Positions 7,599-16,912 are shown, numbered from the stretch's first letter. The stretch: DNA of 64,000 nucleotides from Lacrimispora defluvii (GCA_013036995.1 JAAOXG010000001.1:359386-423385); one strand, 5' to 3'. Notes: generated from the letters alone by a model not told the origin. A program made the numbers and translations.

Positions 7599-7712
7599 TG
7601 TTTGGAGTAACCAGCCGGTTTGGTTCTTACATATTAAAGATGAAATATGGAATCTGGCATAATGCAGTTTTATACCAGTTCTAAATATACAGAAGATGGG
7701 GAGGTGAAAAAT

Positions 7713-7877
7713 ATGAAAAAACTTTGGGATAAATTTGTTTCTGAGGAAAGCGGACAGGGAATGGTTGAATATGGATTAATTCTCGCACTGATCGCTGTTG
7801 CTGTTATTGTTGGATTACAGGCACTTGGCGGTAAGGTTCAGGGTACATTTGATAAGATTAATACTTCAATGCCGTAA
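7713..7877 (+). CDS. flp: Flp major pilin (type IVb)
   Basis: A protein of 54 residues. The start is at ATG 7713, fixed by the strong GGGGAGGTG site; an in-frame ATG at 7647 would add 22 residues with no ribosome site and no pilin character. The product has a charged leader (MKKLWDKFVSEESG), the processing motif G-Q-G-M-V-E-Y-G, and one hydrophobic helix rich in Ile, Val and Ala, ending GTFDKINTSMP. This is the typical Flp pilin that polymerises into the Tad fibre. The very strong ribosome site and the hairpin after the gene fit high expression. Confidence 0.9.
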   Translation: MKKLWDKFVSEESGQGMVEYGLILALIAVAVIVGLQALGGKVQGTFDKINTSMP

Positions 7878-7918
7878 ATAAAAAGTCATAAAAAATCAAA
7901 CCGGCTGTTGCTTATAGA

Positions 7919-7961
7919 AAGACGAGGCGAATATTCAGTGAACATCTGCGAGCCTCGTCTT
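7919..7961 (+). terminator. hairpin after the major pilin gene (attenuator or mRNA stabiliser)
   Basis: AAGACGAGGC (7919-7928) pairs perfectly with GCCTCGTCTT (7952-7961). No T-run follows, so full termination is unlikely. Its position between the major pilin and the assembly genes suggests partial termination or protection of pilin mRNA from 3' decay, giving more pilin than machinery. Confidence 0.5.
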
Positions 7962-7998
7962 GAATTGTAATGAGGTGTTATACCAGGGAGGAATTAAG

Positions 7999-8817
7999 GT
8001 GAAAAAAATTCGTTTGATTGCATTGGCAGTTGCATTCCTTGTGTTCATAGCGGGATACCGGATGCTTGCATTGCGGGAAAACCATCAGTCCCAAACCAAG
8101 GCAGATGGACAGAAAATCGAAGTAGTCGTTGCAGCGCAGGATTTGAGTCCCTACACAACACTGACGAAGGATATGATAAAGCTTAAAAAGGTACTGGTTG
8201 ATGAAGAAACGAAAGGCTATTACAGAAAGCCGGAGGAAGTAGTGGGAAAGGTATGTGTATCAAATGTCTTTCAGGATGAAGTGCTGACAGACCGAAGGCT
8301 CGCAGAAGATAATGCAGAAGTTCTTGGGCTTTCCTCAAGGCTGGAGGAAGGAAAACGGGCGGTATCCATAAATACGGATTTGGAACAGGGAGTTTCCAAT
8401 AATCTCAGAGTGGGAAACTATGTGGACGTTATTTTTACAGGCACCCTGAAATCGTCTGTGCAGGGGAGCGAAGAAGGAATCCCGGCAGGACTGGCCATGG
8501 AGAGGATTATGGGTCCCCAGAATCCGGCCAATGCCCAGATTGTAAATGATTCTGTAGGAAATGAATTTTCTGTTATTGCCCTGCAGAATATTAAAGTTGC
8601 GGCACTTGGAAACTCGTTTTCCTTTGACAGCACGAAGGACTATAAAGATGAGGAATACGTAAGCGTCACATTGGAAGTGACCCCTTCCCAGGCAGCCCAG
8701 ATTGCCCTCATGAAAAGCGGGGAAGGGAAAATACAGCTGGCACTCAGACCTCAGGAGGACAGCACTGTCGTAAACGAACCCCGTGGATCAGTACTTAAGA
8801 ATTATGAAGGAAATTAG
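7999..8817 (+). CDS. cpaB: Flp pilus assembly protein CpaB/RcpC, SAF domain
   Basis: Start chosen at GTG 7999 (VKKIRLIAL), with GGGAGG at 7986-7991; an upstream ATG at 7960 lies inside the preceding hairpin. The 272-residue product has one N-terminal membrane helix followed by a SAF domain (EVVVAAQDLSPYTTLTKDMIKLKKV...DEVLTDRRLA) and a second conserved region (GKRAVSINTDLEQGVSNNLRVGNYVDVI), as in CpaB/RcpC proteins. In Gram-negative Tad systems CpaB helps pilus stability at the envelope; in this monoderm it would sit outside the membrane and may contact the peptidoglycan. Fourth gene of the operon. Confidence 0.88.
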   Translation: MKKIRLIALAVAFLVFIAGYRMLALRENHQSQTKADGQKIEVVVAAQDLSPYTTLTKDMIKLKKVLVDEETKGYYRKPEEVVGKVCVSNVFQDEVLTDRRLAEDNAEVLGLSSRLEEGKRAVSINTDLEQGVSNNLRVGNYVDVIFTGTLKSSVQGSEEGIPAGLAMERIMGPQNPANAQIVNDSVGNEFSVIALQNIKVAALGNSFSFDSTKDYKDEEYVSVTLEVTPSQAAQIALMKSGEGKIQLALRPQEDSTVVNEPRGSVLKNYEGN

Positions 8818-8844
8818 TTTTCTTTGGGAAAGGGGAATCAGCTT

Positions 8845-10041
8845 GTGAAAATAAAAATTCTGCTCCTGGGGATACCGGAGAAATGTTCACAGATCAAAAC
8901 GCAGATAAAAGACGATGAGATTACCATAGTCGGATATGTCGTGGATGAGAACCAGGTACTAAATGAGATAAACAGGACCATGCCGGATCTGATTCTGATT
9001 ACGGATACTTCACCCATGGCCCTGCGGTCCTGCCAGCAGATTTATCTGCTGCGCCCGCGCTCTGTTCCGATTGTGCTTTCAGATTTGGAAGACAGCGATC
9101 TGATGTATAAGATCCTGCAGTCCGGAGTCCACTACATTCTGCCTGAAAATATAGAGCCCATTAATCTGATAGCAGAATTAAAGGGAATTTACAGCAATGA
9201 ATCAAACCGAATTCTGGCACTGGAGAATACGGGAGCCAAATCTTCCAAATCAAAAGTAATTATGGTCTTCGGTCCAAAGGCTGGAGTGGGAAAGACAACT
9301 CTGGCAGTAAATATGTCAATAAAACTGGCTCAGAAAAATAATAAAGTGGTTATTCTGGATTATGACTTTCAGTCCGGAGACGTTGGTATTCTGCTTGGTA
9401 TGAATCCGAGGAATACGATTCTGGAACTGATCCAGGAACAGAGTAATCCAAACGTTGATACGATCCGCCAGTTTTTGTCTCTCCATCTTTCCGGTGTGAA
9501 CTTCCTGCCCAATCCACACAGCCCGGAATATGGGGCCTCCATCACTGCCAGGCAGGTGGAGAGCATCATTGCGGCTTTGCGGGTTTACTATGATTATGTT
9601 ATTGTCGACGCAGTTTCGGGGTTTGATGATACATCGGCCTGCTGCATTGACTGTGCCTCAGCTGTTTTATTTGTAACAGGAAAAGATGTGCCTGCGCTGC
9701 ACAACGCAAAGAAAAGTCTGCAGGTGCTTGCAGAACTGACAGATAAACAGAAGATCAAACTGATTGTCGGAAAATGCTATGGTTACGGAATATCAGACAA
9801 CGATGTTTCCCGTGTACTTGGCATGCCGGTATGGGGTTCCATTCCCTATGATGAAAAATCAGCGGTGGCAGCAGCAAATCAGGGTCAGCCGCTTGTACTG
9901 TCGTATCCGAAAAGTAAAATCTGTAAGGAAATTTCCAATATAGCAGAACGGCTGGAAGGAATGAACGAGGGTTACAGAAGTGTGAAAAGCAGGAAAAAGA
10001 AACGGATATCATTTCTTCAAAAAGGAAAGGAGACTGGATAA
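8845..10041 (+). CDS. tadZ: TadZ/CpaE-like polar localisation ATPase
   Basis: Translation probably starts at GTG 8845 after AAAGGGG; the frame extends up to a TTG at 8824. The first 130 residues form a receiver-like domain (VKIKILLLGIPEK...ITDTSPMALRS). A ParA/MinD-type ATPase follows, with deviant Walker A GPKAGVGKTT at about residues 142-151 and VVILDYDFQSGDVG as the next conserved segment. This two-domain layout defines TadZ/CpaE, which directs Tad machinery to its site in the cell. It is 27 bp after cpaB and followed within 4 bp by tadA. Confidence 0.88.
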   Translation: MKIKILLLGIPEKCSQIKTQIKDDEITIVGYVVDENQVLNEINRTMPDLILITDTSPMALRSCQQIYLLRPRSVPIVLSDLEDSDLMYKILQSGVHYILPENIEPINLIAELKGIYSNESNRILALENTGAKSSKSKVIMVFGPKAGVGKTTLAVNMSIKLAQKNNKVVILDYDFQSGDVGILLGMNPRNTILELIQEQSNPNVDTIRQFLSLHLSGVNFLPNPHSPEYGASITARQVESIIAALRVYYDYVIVDAVSGFDDTSACCIDCASAVLFVTGKDVPALHNAKKSLQVLAELTDKQKIKLIVGKCYGYGISDNDVSRVLGMPVWGSIPYDEKSAVAAANQGQPLVLSYPKSKICKEISNIAERLEGMNEGYRSVKSRKKKRISFLQKGKETG

Positions 10042-10044
10042 GCC

Positions 10045-11403
10045 ATGGAGTGGGTATCTCGTCTGGGCCAGCCAAAGGAAACAGACCATTCTGTTTCAAA
10101 GGCGTTCAGTGTTTCAAACGCCGAGCCAGGAAACAGGGCGGATAAAAATTATGACAAGTTTAAACAGACCGTTCATCAGGAGGTAATACGGGAATACAAT
10201 GACCGTTTCTCGGACAGCACCAATGGGAAATTCATTGATGTTATGGAAATCATCCATCAGGCCATTGCCAGACAGGAGGAGAGCCTGACACGTCTGGAGG
10301 AATCAAAGCTCGCTCAGGAAATTTACGACGATGTCATGGGTCTGGGCCCCTTAGAGCCGTTGCTGCGGGATGATTCTATTTCTGAAATCATGGTGAACAG
10401 TGCAAGACAGATTTACATAGAACGGGGAGGCAGACTGGAACAGACAGCCGCCAGCTTCCGGGATGATGCCCATGTATTAAAGGTAATCAACCGGATCGTT
10501 TCATCCGTGGGCAGGCGCTGTGATGAAGCCACCCCCATGGTGGATGCACGTCTGGCAGACGGTTCCCGTGTAAATGCCATTATTCCGCCCATCGCTTTAA
10601 AAGGTCCCTCCATCACAATCAGAAAATTTTCTTCCACACCCCTAAAGATTGGAGACTTAATCGGTTACGGCTCCTTATCTTCCCAGATGGCAGGATTTCT
10701 GGAGGCAGCAGTAAAGGGACGCTGTAATATCATTGTTTCCGGGGGAACCGGTTCAGGTAAAACCACGCTGTTAAATGTATTATCAGGGTATATTCCTGAC
10801 AGTGAAAGAATCGTGACCATAGAGGACGCGGCCGAGCTCCAGCTGAAACAGGATCATGTTGTGACCCTGGAAGGGCGGCCAAGCAATATTGAAGGAAAAG
10901 GGATTGTTTCAATCCGTAATCTGGTGAAGAATGCACTTAGAATGCGTCCCGACCGGATTATTGTAGGAGAGGTCCGGTCCGGAGAGACTCTGGATATGCT
11001 GCAGGCCATGAATACAGGTCATGACGGTTCTCTTACTACGGTACACGCAAATTCTTCCAGAGATGTGATATCCCGTCTGGAAACAATGGTTTTGATGTCA
11101 GGAATGGAATTGCCCGCAAAAGCCATCAGAGAGCAGATTACCTCTGCCATTGACTTAATCGTACATCAGTCCCGTTTACGGGATGGAAGCAGAAAGATTG
11201 TCAACATAGCCGAGGTGGTGGGTATGGAAGGTGATACTGTTACCATGCAGGATATTTTCAGCTTCCGCCAGAACGGTACGGATGGGAACGGAAAAATCGC
11301 AGGGAAGTTTGAACCAACGGGAATCCATCCAAAGATTCTTGATAAGATCAGGGATAATGGTGGCTATTGCAGGGATGACTGGTTCCTTGCGGAAAGGAGG
11401 TGA
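10045..11403 (+). CDS. tadA: Tad pilus assembly ATPase TadA/CpaF
   Basis: A 452-residue hexameric secretion ATPase of the VirB11/GspE superfamily that powers pilus extension and, in Tad systems, retraction. Visible motifs are Walker A SGGTGSGKTTLLN (around residue 235), the Asp/Glu box, Walker B RPDRIIVGEVRSGE and the His box LTTVHANSSRD. The N-terminal region contains a conserved GLGPLEPLLRDDSISEIMVN segment typical of CpaF. The first 45 residues form a polar extension. It starts 3 bp after tadZ and lies 4 bp before tadB, so translation is coupled. Confidence 0.95.
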   Translation: MEWVSRLGQPKETDHSVSKAFSVSNAEPGNRADKNYDKFKQTVHQEVIREYNDRFSDSTNGKFIDVMEIIHQAIARQEESLTRLEESKLAQEIYDDVMGLGPLEPLLRDDSISEIMVNSARQIYIERGGRLEQTAASFRDDAHVLKVINRIVSSVGRRCDEATPMVDARLADGSRVNAIIPPIALKGPSITIRKFSSTPLKIGDLIGYGSLSSQMAGFLEAAVKGRCNIIVSGGTGSGKTTLLNVLSGYIPDSERIVTIEDAAELQLKQDHVVTLEGRPSNIEGKGIVSIRNLVKNALRMRPDRIIVGEVRSGETLDMLQAMNTGHDGSLTTVHANSSRDVISRLETMVLMSGMELPAKAIREQITSAIDLIVHQSRLRDGSRKIVNIAEVVGMEGDTVTMQDIFSFRQNGTDGNGKIAGKFEPTGIHPKILDKIRDNGGYCRDDWFLAERR

Positions 11404-11407
11404 CAGC

Positions 11408-12337
11408 ATGAAAATGGTTTGTCTGGCTGCTGCGGCATTATTCAGCTATTGTGCCATAGAAATGATTCTGGAATTTCTGTTAAAAAAACAGCTGCAGATC
11501 AACGAGCGGTTAAGTGTTTTAAGCCAGGTGAAAAAAGAAACAGTAGTTTCGTCTGAAGAAAAAAAGGACAGACAGCTTTTACGTTTCATACATATTTCAA
11601 AAAAACTGAAGGAAGAAGTCAGCTTATCCGGAATCAGGCTGCGTCCGGAGGAGTTTATCATGATCTGGTTTCTTCTTATTTTTGCACCGGCCATGCTTTT
11701 ATTTGCATTTGCCCCGGATTTAATTCAGTGTATGGGGCTTTTCCTCATAGGGCTGGTTGTTCCTCCATTCTTTCTCAAAATGGCTGCTGCGAAACAGCGC
11801 TCCCTGTTTGAGGCTCAGTTAGGGGATGCGCTGATGGTGCTTTCCAATGGTCTGAGAGCCGGTTTTTCTTTTGAGCAGGCGCTGGAGAATGTTTCCGGAG
11901 ATTTAGCCAATCCCATTGGCGGAGAACTGAACACAATCGTCAGGGAGCTTAAGCTGGGAGGGGAACTGGAACAGTCTTTTCTGATAGTAGCTGACCGAAT
12001 GGAAAGCGATGATTTAAAGCTGCTCACTACAGCTGTTGTCATACAGCAGAGGGTGGGCGGAAATCTGGCAGAAATACTGGATATCATTTCCCAGACCATA
12101 CGGGACAGACTGACAATCAAGCGTTCCATAAAGACACTGACCGCTCAGGGAAGGATCACCGGCCAGGTGATTGGAGTGCTTCCCATCCTGCTGCTGCTTG
12201 CTCTTTCATTTGCCAATCCAGGGTATATTTCGCCGCTGTTTTCGTCTCTTCCGGGACGCCTTTTGCTGATGCTTGGCGGAAGTATGGAGATTTTTGGCTT
12301 CTTAATAATAAATAAAATCGTAAATATAAAGTTTTAA
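11408..12337 (+). CDS. tadB: Tad inner platform protein TadB
   Basis: Start at ATG 11408, set by a near-perfect AAAGGAGGTGA site that overlaps the end of tadA; the longer frame from 11231 lies inside tadA and is not used. The 309-residue product has an N-terminal membrane helix and a T2SSF (GspF-like) domain (GDALMVLSNGLRAGFSFEQAL...QQRVGGNLAEILDIIS), then two C-terminal membrane segments. TadB and TadC form the membrane platform driven by TadA. Confidence 0.92.
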   Translation: MKMVCLAAAALFSYCAIEMILEFLLKKQLQINERLSVLSQVKKETVVSSEEKKDRQLLRFIHISKKLKEEVSLSGIRLRPEEFIMIWFLLIFAPAMLLFAFAPDLIQCMGLFLIGLVVPPFFLKMAAAKQRSLFEAQLGDALMVLSNGLRAGFSFEQALENVSGDLANPIGGELNTIVRELKLGGELEQSFLIVADRMESDDLKLLTTAVVIQQRVGGNLAEILDIISQTIRDRLTIKRSIKTLTAQGRITGQVIGVLPILLLLALSFANPGYISPLFSSLPGRLLLMLGGSMEIFGFLIINKIVNIKF

Positions 12338-12372
12338 TGAAACCATAGGAGATTCAGACAGGAGAAGAGAAG

Positions 12373-13290
12373 ATGATATTTCTGACAGCCATTGCCGGCG
12401 CAGTGTTTGCTTATTTTTTTGTTGATCTGTTTTTTTCCGCCGCTTTTTCTAAAACGCTTGCTTTGAATGAACGCTTAAAATCCGTGGAAGATATGGGAAA
12501 ACGGCAACGGGAAACAGGGGAACTGGATGTTTCGATCATAGACCGGATCATGAGACCGGTTTTTAACCGCATCCTTACTATTTTTTCCGTATTTGCGCCT
12601 AAAAATCCCGCGGCTCTGGAGAGAATGGAGCAGCAGCTTAAGCAGGCCGGCATTCATATGAAATCCCAAAACTACAGCGCGGCGGTGGCCTTTTTTACGG
12701 CAGTATGCATTGGGCTGGGCGTTCTGTACGGAAGGACGGGAGGTTTTTTACAGTCTGTTCTTTATGGTGCACTGGGGCTTTATGCCGGAATAGTCTTAAG
12801 CCGTTTTCATTTAAAGAGCAAAATAAAACAACGGAAAGCAGAACTATATCACCAGCTTCCGGAAATGATGGATTTATTAAGTGTCAGTGTCTCGGCGGGA
12901 CTGGGTTTTGACCAGGCCCTGGGATATGTGGTGGAGAAATCAAAGGGAGCGCTCATCGACGAACTGGATGTGACTCAGAGGGAAATTTCCCTGGGCCGCA
13001 GGCGCAAGGAGGCTCTGATCGGATTTGCAGACCGGTGTGATAATATGGAGATCCGGACCTTTGTCACGGCTGTTATCCAGGCCGATGAAATGGGATCCTC
13101 CATGCAGAATATCCTGTCCATCCAGGCGACTACGATCCGGCAGACCCATAAACAGAATGTAGAGGAAAAGGCGCAGAAATTATCTGTTAAGATTCTGCTG
13201 CCCATGGTGCTGTTTATATTTCCTGTCATCTTTATTGTACTTTTGGGACCGGCAGTCATGTCAATTATGGAAATGTTTGGAGGTATGTAG
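12373..13290 (+). CDS. tadC: Tad inner platform protein TadC
   Basis: Second GspF-type platform protein, 305 residues, following a GGAGAAGAGAAG ribosome site. The order is an N-terminal membrane helix, a polar region, two membrane segments, the T2SSF domain (LPEMMDLLSVSVSAGLGFDQAL...ADEMGSSMQNILSIQA) and a C-terminal membrane pair ending IMEMFGGM. The gene lies 35 bp after tadB and 2 bp before the DUF192 gene. Confidence 0.92.
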   Translation: MIFLTAIAGAVFAYFFVDLFFSAAFSKTLALNERLKSVEDMGKRQRETGELDVSIIDRIMRPVFNRILTIFSVFAPKNPAALERMEQQLKQAGIHMKSQNYSAAVAFFTAVCIGLGVLYGRTGGFLQSVLYGALGLYAGIVLSRFHLKSKIKQRKAELYHQLPEMMDLLSVSVSAGLGFDQALGYVVEKSKGALIDELDVTQREISLGRRRKEALIGFADRCDNMEIRTFVTAVIQADEMGSSMQNILSIQATTIRQTHKQNVEEKAQKLSVKILLPMVLFIFPVIFIVLLGPAVMSIMEMFGGM

Positions 13291-13292
13291 TT

Positions 13293-13667
13293 ATGATAGT
13301 TCTTATAGAAGGGGAAAATGGTTTTGAGGTTCAGGCACAATTTGCCGATACCTTCATAAAAAGACTGCTGGGACTGATGTTTCGCAGGGAGCTGCATGAG
13401 GGCAGTGCCCTGCTTTTAGATCCCTGTTCCCGTATCCATACATGCTTCATGCGTTTTCCCATCGATGTGGTATATCTGGACCATGTTAATATGGTTTTAA
13501 AAAGGGAAACAGTTTATCCCTGGCGGATGGGAAGCTTTGTGAAAGGAACCAGAAAGATATTAGAATTAAATAAAGGCGCTGCAAGAAAGTTAAAGACCGA
13601 AAAACAGCTGTTTATCAGTTTTATTGAAGAAAGGAGGTCGCAAGATGAATTACAATCAGGTAAATGA
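13293..13667 (+). CDS. DUF192 family protein
   Basis: A 124-residue protein matching the DUF192 pattern: FIKRLLGLMFRREL, then LLLDPCSRIHTCFMRFPIDVVYLD and a later KGTRKILELNKGAA segment. The family is a small beta fold of unknown biochemical role. Many members carry a signal peptide; this one does not. It begins 2 bp after tadC and overlaps the next gene by 23 bp, so it is an integral part of the operon. What it does for the pilus is not known. Confidence 0.8.
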   Translation: MIVLIEGENGFEVQAQFADTFIKRLLGLMFRRELHEGSALLLDPCSRIHTCFMRFPIDVVYLDHVNMVLKRETVYPWRMGSFVKGTRKILELNKGAARKLKTEKQLFISFIEERRSQDELQSGK

Positions 13668-15204
13668 TTTCGGACAGGAGGCAGGAAACGGCGGACAGAT
13701 GGGGGGCATGCTTTCTGACGGCATGGAAGGCCTTACAGGTAAGAACATGCAGACCGAGCTTGCTGCAAAGCTCCAGACAACGGTAGTGGGAGGATATACC
13801 AAAAAGAGTGTGGAAGAATACGCTTTGGAAATGAGGAATAATCTGATGCTGATAAAAATGCAGCTGGAGCAGCAGATCCGTGAGCTGACTGCTGAAAAAG
13901 TCAGTGTAACCCAGGAATGCCAGGTGCTGCGGGAGCAATTAAACACAGCGGAAGAAAAGCTATCCGACGCAATCGCGCTAAAGGAAAGGGCGATGCAGGA
14001 AGCCAGGCTGTCAGCAGCAAAATTGGAAGAATGGGAGAACCAGCATTCCGATTATGAAGAGATGCAGCTGCAGAAAGAAATGTATGAGGAAGAGATTTCC
14101 CAAAAAGAACAGGATATTATCCGTCTGAATGGACAATTATCAAACTATCAGCACGATTATGAGGCTTTGCAGGCGAGAATGAAGAATATGGAGGAAGACC
14201 TGCTGAAGGTTTCCCTGGGGCTGCCTCAGCCGGAAATGGAAGAAATGCTGCGGCAGAAGGAGGAAGCTGAGCAAAAATACGAAAAGCTTCTTATGAAAAT
14301 GGAAGAAAACGCCATAGCTCTGGAGCAGGAACGCCAGGCCCGAAAGGAAGAGCAGGAGCAGCAGAACCTGATGACTGAAAGGGGAAGATGGGAGCAGCAG
14401 GCTCTGATTGTTGAACGGGAAAAGCTGGAGCAGCAGATTTTGTCAGCTGAAAAGGAGAGATCGGAACACCAGGCTTTGATCGCTGAACGGGAAAAACAGG
14501 AGCAGCAGGCTTTGGCGGCTGAAAAGGAAAAATGGGAAAAGAAGCTTAATGACTTAAAGAACCAGTATGAAGAACAGGAGAACTATAAAAGAGAACTGGA
14601 AGAAAAGGTTGACGTTTTATATAAGAATTATGAGGAAAACGCATCCCGGATAAAAAGACAGGAACAGCAGATTGAAGAAAAGGACATGCTTTTAAACCAT
14701 TACCAGGTGCAGGAACAGGGAGCCATACTGACCCGCCAGGAAAATCAAAAATTAAAAGATACCATAGATTCCTTAAAAGAAACGATTCAGATGATTATGG
14801 ATCAGATGGAAACTCAGTCTGAAAGCATGAACCTTTACATGGAGCGTACGACTCAGGAGCGGGATACCCTTAAAAAAGCAATTGGGGAACAGGCAGCTCT
14901 GAAGCTTCAGAATGTAGAGCTGCTGGATATCCAGAGAGGCCTGCTGGCCCAGATTGAGGAGCTGAAATCCAGGAATATACAGCTGGAGAAAGGAATGGAG
15001 CTGCAGAAAAAGGTTTCCTTACCTGTGGAACGGGAGAAAAGGGCTGTGCTGCCGGAAAAGCAGCCATCTGTCAGCGCAGAAAGGGAGTCCTCTGACCCGG
15101 AGCTGTTTACCTGTGACAAAGCCATGCAGAAAGCCAGGGGATTGTTCTCTGTAATGGAAGGAGAATATGCCGAGAAGACCAGGGAGGTAAAGAACATTGG
15201 CTGA
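13645..15204 (+). CDS. long coiled-coil protein with DivIVA-like N-terminus
   Basis: Start at ATG 13645 after AAAGGAGGTCG; the frame from 13624 lacks its own site. The product is about 519 residues. The N-terminal part has GYTKKSVEEYALEMRNNL, resembling the DivIVA/GpsB motif that recognises curved or septal membrane. It is followed by about 350 residues of predicted coiled coil, with four to five near-repeats of about 17 residues built on EREKLEQQ (bases 14380-14540). No membrane segment or enzyme motif. Position inside the Tad operon suggests a cytoplasmic scaffold that places the pilus machine; this is inference. Overlaps both neighbours. Confidence 0.65.
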   Translation: MNYNQVNDFGQEAGNGGQMGGMLSDGMEGLTGKNMQTELAAKLQTTVVGGYTKKSVEEYALEMRNNLMLIKMQLEQQIRELTAEKVSVTQECQVLREQLNTAEEKLSDAIALKERAMQEARLSAAKLEEWENQHSDYEEMQLQKEMYEEEISQKEQDIIRLNGQLSNYQHDYEALQARMKNMEEDLLKVSLGLPQPEMEEMLRQKEEAEQKYEKLLMKMEENAIALEQERQARKEEQEQQNLMTERGRWEQQALIVEREKLEQQILSAEKERSEHQALIAEREKQEQQALAAEKEKWEKKLNDLKNQYEEQENYKRELEEKVDVLYKNYEENASRIKRQEQQIEEKDMLLNHYQVQEQGAILTRQENQKLKDTIDSLKETIQMIMDQMETQSESMNLYMERTTQERDTLKKAIGEQAALKLQNVELLDIQRGLLAQIEELKSRNIQLEKGMELQKKVSLPVEREKRAVLPEKQPSVSAERESSDPELFTCDKAMQKARGLFSVMEGEYAEKTREVKNIG

Positions 15205-15718
15205 CTTTAAAGGTAAGGATGAAAACGGGCAGTCAATCCTGGAATTTGCCCTGATTCTGCCTATTATAGTGCTGCTCTTTACTGCTCCTGTGGATTTCTT
15301 TATCTGCATGAATACGAAGATGACATTAAGCAGTGCTGCCAGCGAATGTATCAGCCGTTTAGACTATTCTGATATTTCCTCAGGAACGGTGAGCGGCAAG
15401 GTGACACAGATCATTACCCAGAATTTCACGGAACGGCTGGACCCTTCAAAGGTTAATATTGAAGAACTGAACGCGGGGAGCAGTCAAAAAAACGATTACA
15501 GCTATTACGTTTACTCCAGCGACCGGGCCAATCCAGCTGACTTTGGCAGCCAGTTTGAAGTGCGCCCCGGCAGTTATGAGTATTCCGAGGTACAGCTGCA
15601 GCTTTCTTATGAACGCTCTGCAGTAACCTTTTGGGGAACGTTCTTTCTGGGGAATACATATAAAGTGAAAACACCTGTCTATTCCCGTGATATTTATATA
15701 AACGGCTATACTCCGTAG
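15197..15718 (+). CDS. TadE-like pseudopilin
   Basis: Begins at TTG 15197 (8 bp overlap with the upstream gene) after GGGAGGTAAAG. The 173-residue product has the TadE-like start DENGQSILEFALILPIIVLLF: a prepilin-type G-Q-S-x-x-E-F-A motif and a single hydrophobic helix, then a polar exported domain. TadE/TadF pseudopilins are processed by the prepilin peptidase and form minor parts at the pilus base or tip. Confidence 0.8.
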   Translation: MADFKGKDENGQSILEFALILPIIVLLFTAPVDFFICMNTKMTLSSAASECISRLDYSDISSGTVSGKVTQIITQNFTERLDPSKVNIEELNAGSSQKNDYSYYVYSSDRANPADFGSQFEVRPGSYEYSEVQLQLSYERSAVTFWGTFFLGNTYKVKTPVYSRDIYINGYTP

Positions 15719-15740
15719 CAAGACGGGAGGAGGATGAGTT

Positions 15741-16289
15741 ATGAAATGTTTAATTGCTCTGAAACAGGATAAAGGACAGGGAATGGTAGAATTTGCGCTG
15801 GTGTTTCCGATTTTTATTATAATCATTCTTTTCATAATCGAAGTTGGCTGGATGACATACCAGCAGACTGTTTTCGATCAGAGTTACCAGTATTCCAGCT
15901 GGTCTGTCCAGGCGTCGGATTTCGGGGATTCGGATCCGTTAGATACCTGCCCGTCCAGTGCTGTCTACAGCGGAAATACGGTGTCAGACCCTTTGGTGGA
16001 AAGAATAAAAGAAGCCAGTTTCTGGGGCTTCTTACCGGAGAATTTAACAGTCAGTGATGCACAGGCGGATATGAAAAATGTAGAAAAATCCTTTTCGGTG
16101 CCGGGGCGGACACCGGGCGATACCGTAACGGCAATCAGCCGGACCCGTTATATGGATTTAGAAGCAACCCTGTCCTATGATATATACCCCCTTACCTTTC
16201 TGGGGCGGCAGGTTTTCGGATCCAGGGTGACAAAGGAAAAAAAATTAAGCTGCAGCAGGGTCGTATCCACCCAGCACAGATCTGAGTAG
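15741..16289 (+). CDS. TadE-like pseudopilin
   Basis: Second pseudopilin, 182 residues, ATG 15741 after GGGAGGAGG. The N-terminal motif is DKGQGMVEFALVFPIFIIII, again with the G-x-x-x-V-E-F-A pattern and one hydrophobic helix, followed by an extracellular domain with a single Cys pair (LDTCPSS and SCSRV). Sequence beyond the helix is unlike the preceding TadE-like protein, so the two probably have different positions in the pilus. Confidence 0.8.
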   Translation: MKCLIALKQDKGQGMVEFALVFPIFIIIILFIIEVGWMTYQQTVFDQSYQYSSWSVQASDFGDSDPLDTCPSSAVYSGNTVSDPLVERIKEASFWGFLPENLTVSDAQADMKNVEKSFSVPGRTPGDTVTAISRTRYMDLEATLSYDIYPLTFLGRQVFGSRVTKEKKLSCSRVVSTQHRSE

Positions 16290-16317
16290 CTTTGGGTTAG
16301 AAAAAAGGGAGGAAAGC

Positions 16318-16887
16318 ATGAAATGTAAAACCAGGTGGAAAAAGAAGCTTGCCTGTTTTGGCCGGGAAGATGGAAATATTCTGCTGCTTTTCGCCGGCAG
16401 CCTGACTGTCCTGATTTTTTTCATCGGGATATCAATGGATCTGGGGCTCATTTATTTAAAGCGCAATGCACTGATGAATCTATGCCAGCTTGTGAAAGAA
16501 GACAGATTTACGTTCCAGGATTCAATAAGATATTCTGATAATCCGGGGAAGGACAGCTTTACCATGATTGAAGATGCTTTAAGAAGGAATCATTTTGATG
16601 GAACGGTGAAGGTTTATTTTAAAGAAGAAGCGCCGGAAACCAATTACCGGTATTACAAAATACGGACACAGCTCAGCGAAGAATACTCTTATACATTTTT
16701 GAAGATTTTCGGAGCCGATACGACTACCATTACCGTTTATTTTGACGGAGGGGAAACATACGGAGAAGGGATTTCGGATGTCATATGGCACCCTGCTTTA
16801 CCGGTTTCCAGCTACAATGGTTCTTATACCAGCCAGCCTGACGGAAGCTGCGATTATGACAGCGGTGATATGCCGGCTGACTGGTAA
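16318..16887 (+). CDS. TadG/TadF-like pilus protein
   Basis: A 189-residue protein starting at ATG 16318 after GGGAGGAAAG. The start KLACFGREDGNILLLFAGSL and the IGISMDLGLIYLKRNAL segment match the N-terminal part of TadG/putative Flp pilus-assembly proteins (G-N/Q-x-x-x-x-x-A followed by a hydrophobic helix). It is far shorter than classical TadG and has no VWA domain; the VWA function may have moved to the large protein at 18182-20950. Third pseudopilin-like gene in a row. Confidence 0.65.
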   Translation: MKCKTRWKKKLACFGREDGNILLLFAGSLTVLIFFIGISMDLGLIYLKRNALMNLCQLVKEDRFTFQDSIRYSDNPGKDSFTMIEDALRRNHFDGTVKVYFKEEAPETNYRYYKIRTQLSEEYSYTFLKIFGADTTTITVYFDGGETYGEGISDVIWHPALPVSSYNGSYTSQPDGSCDYDSGDMPADW

Positions 16888-16912
16888 CGGATAATATATG
16901 AGGTAACTTAAC

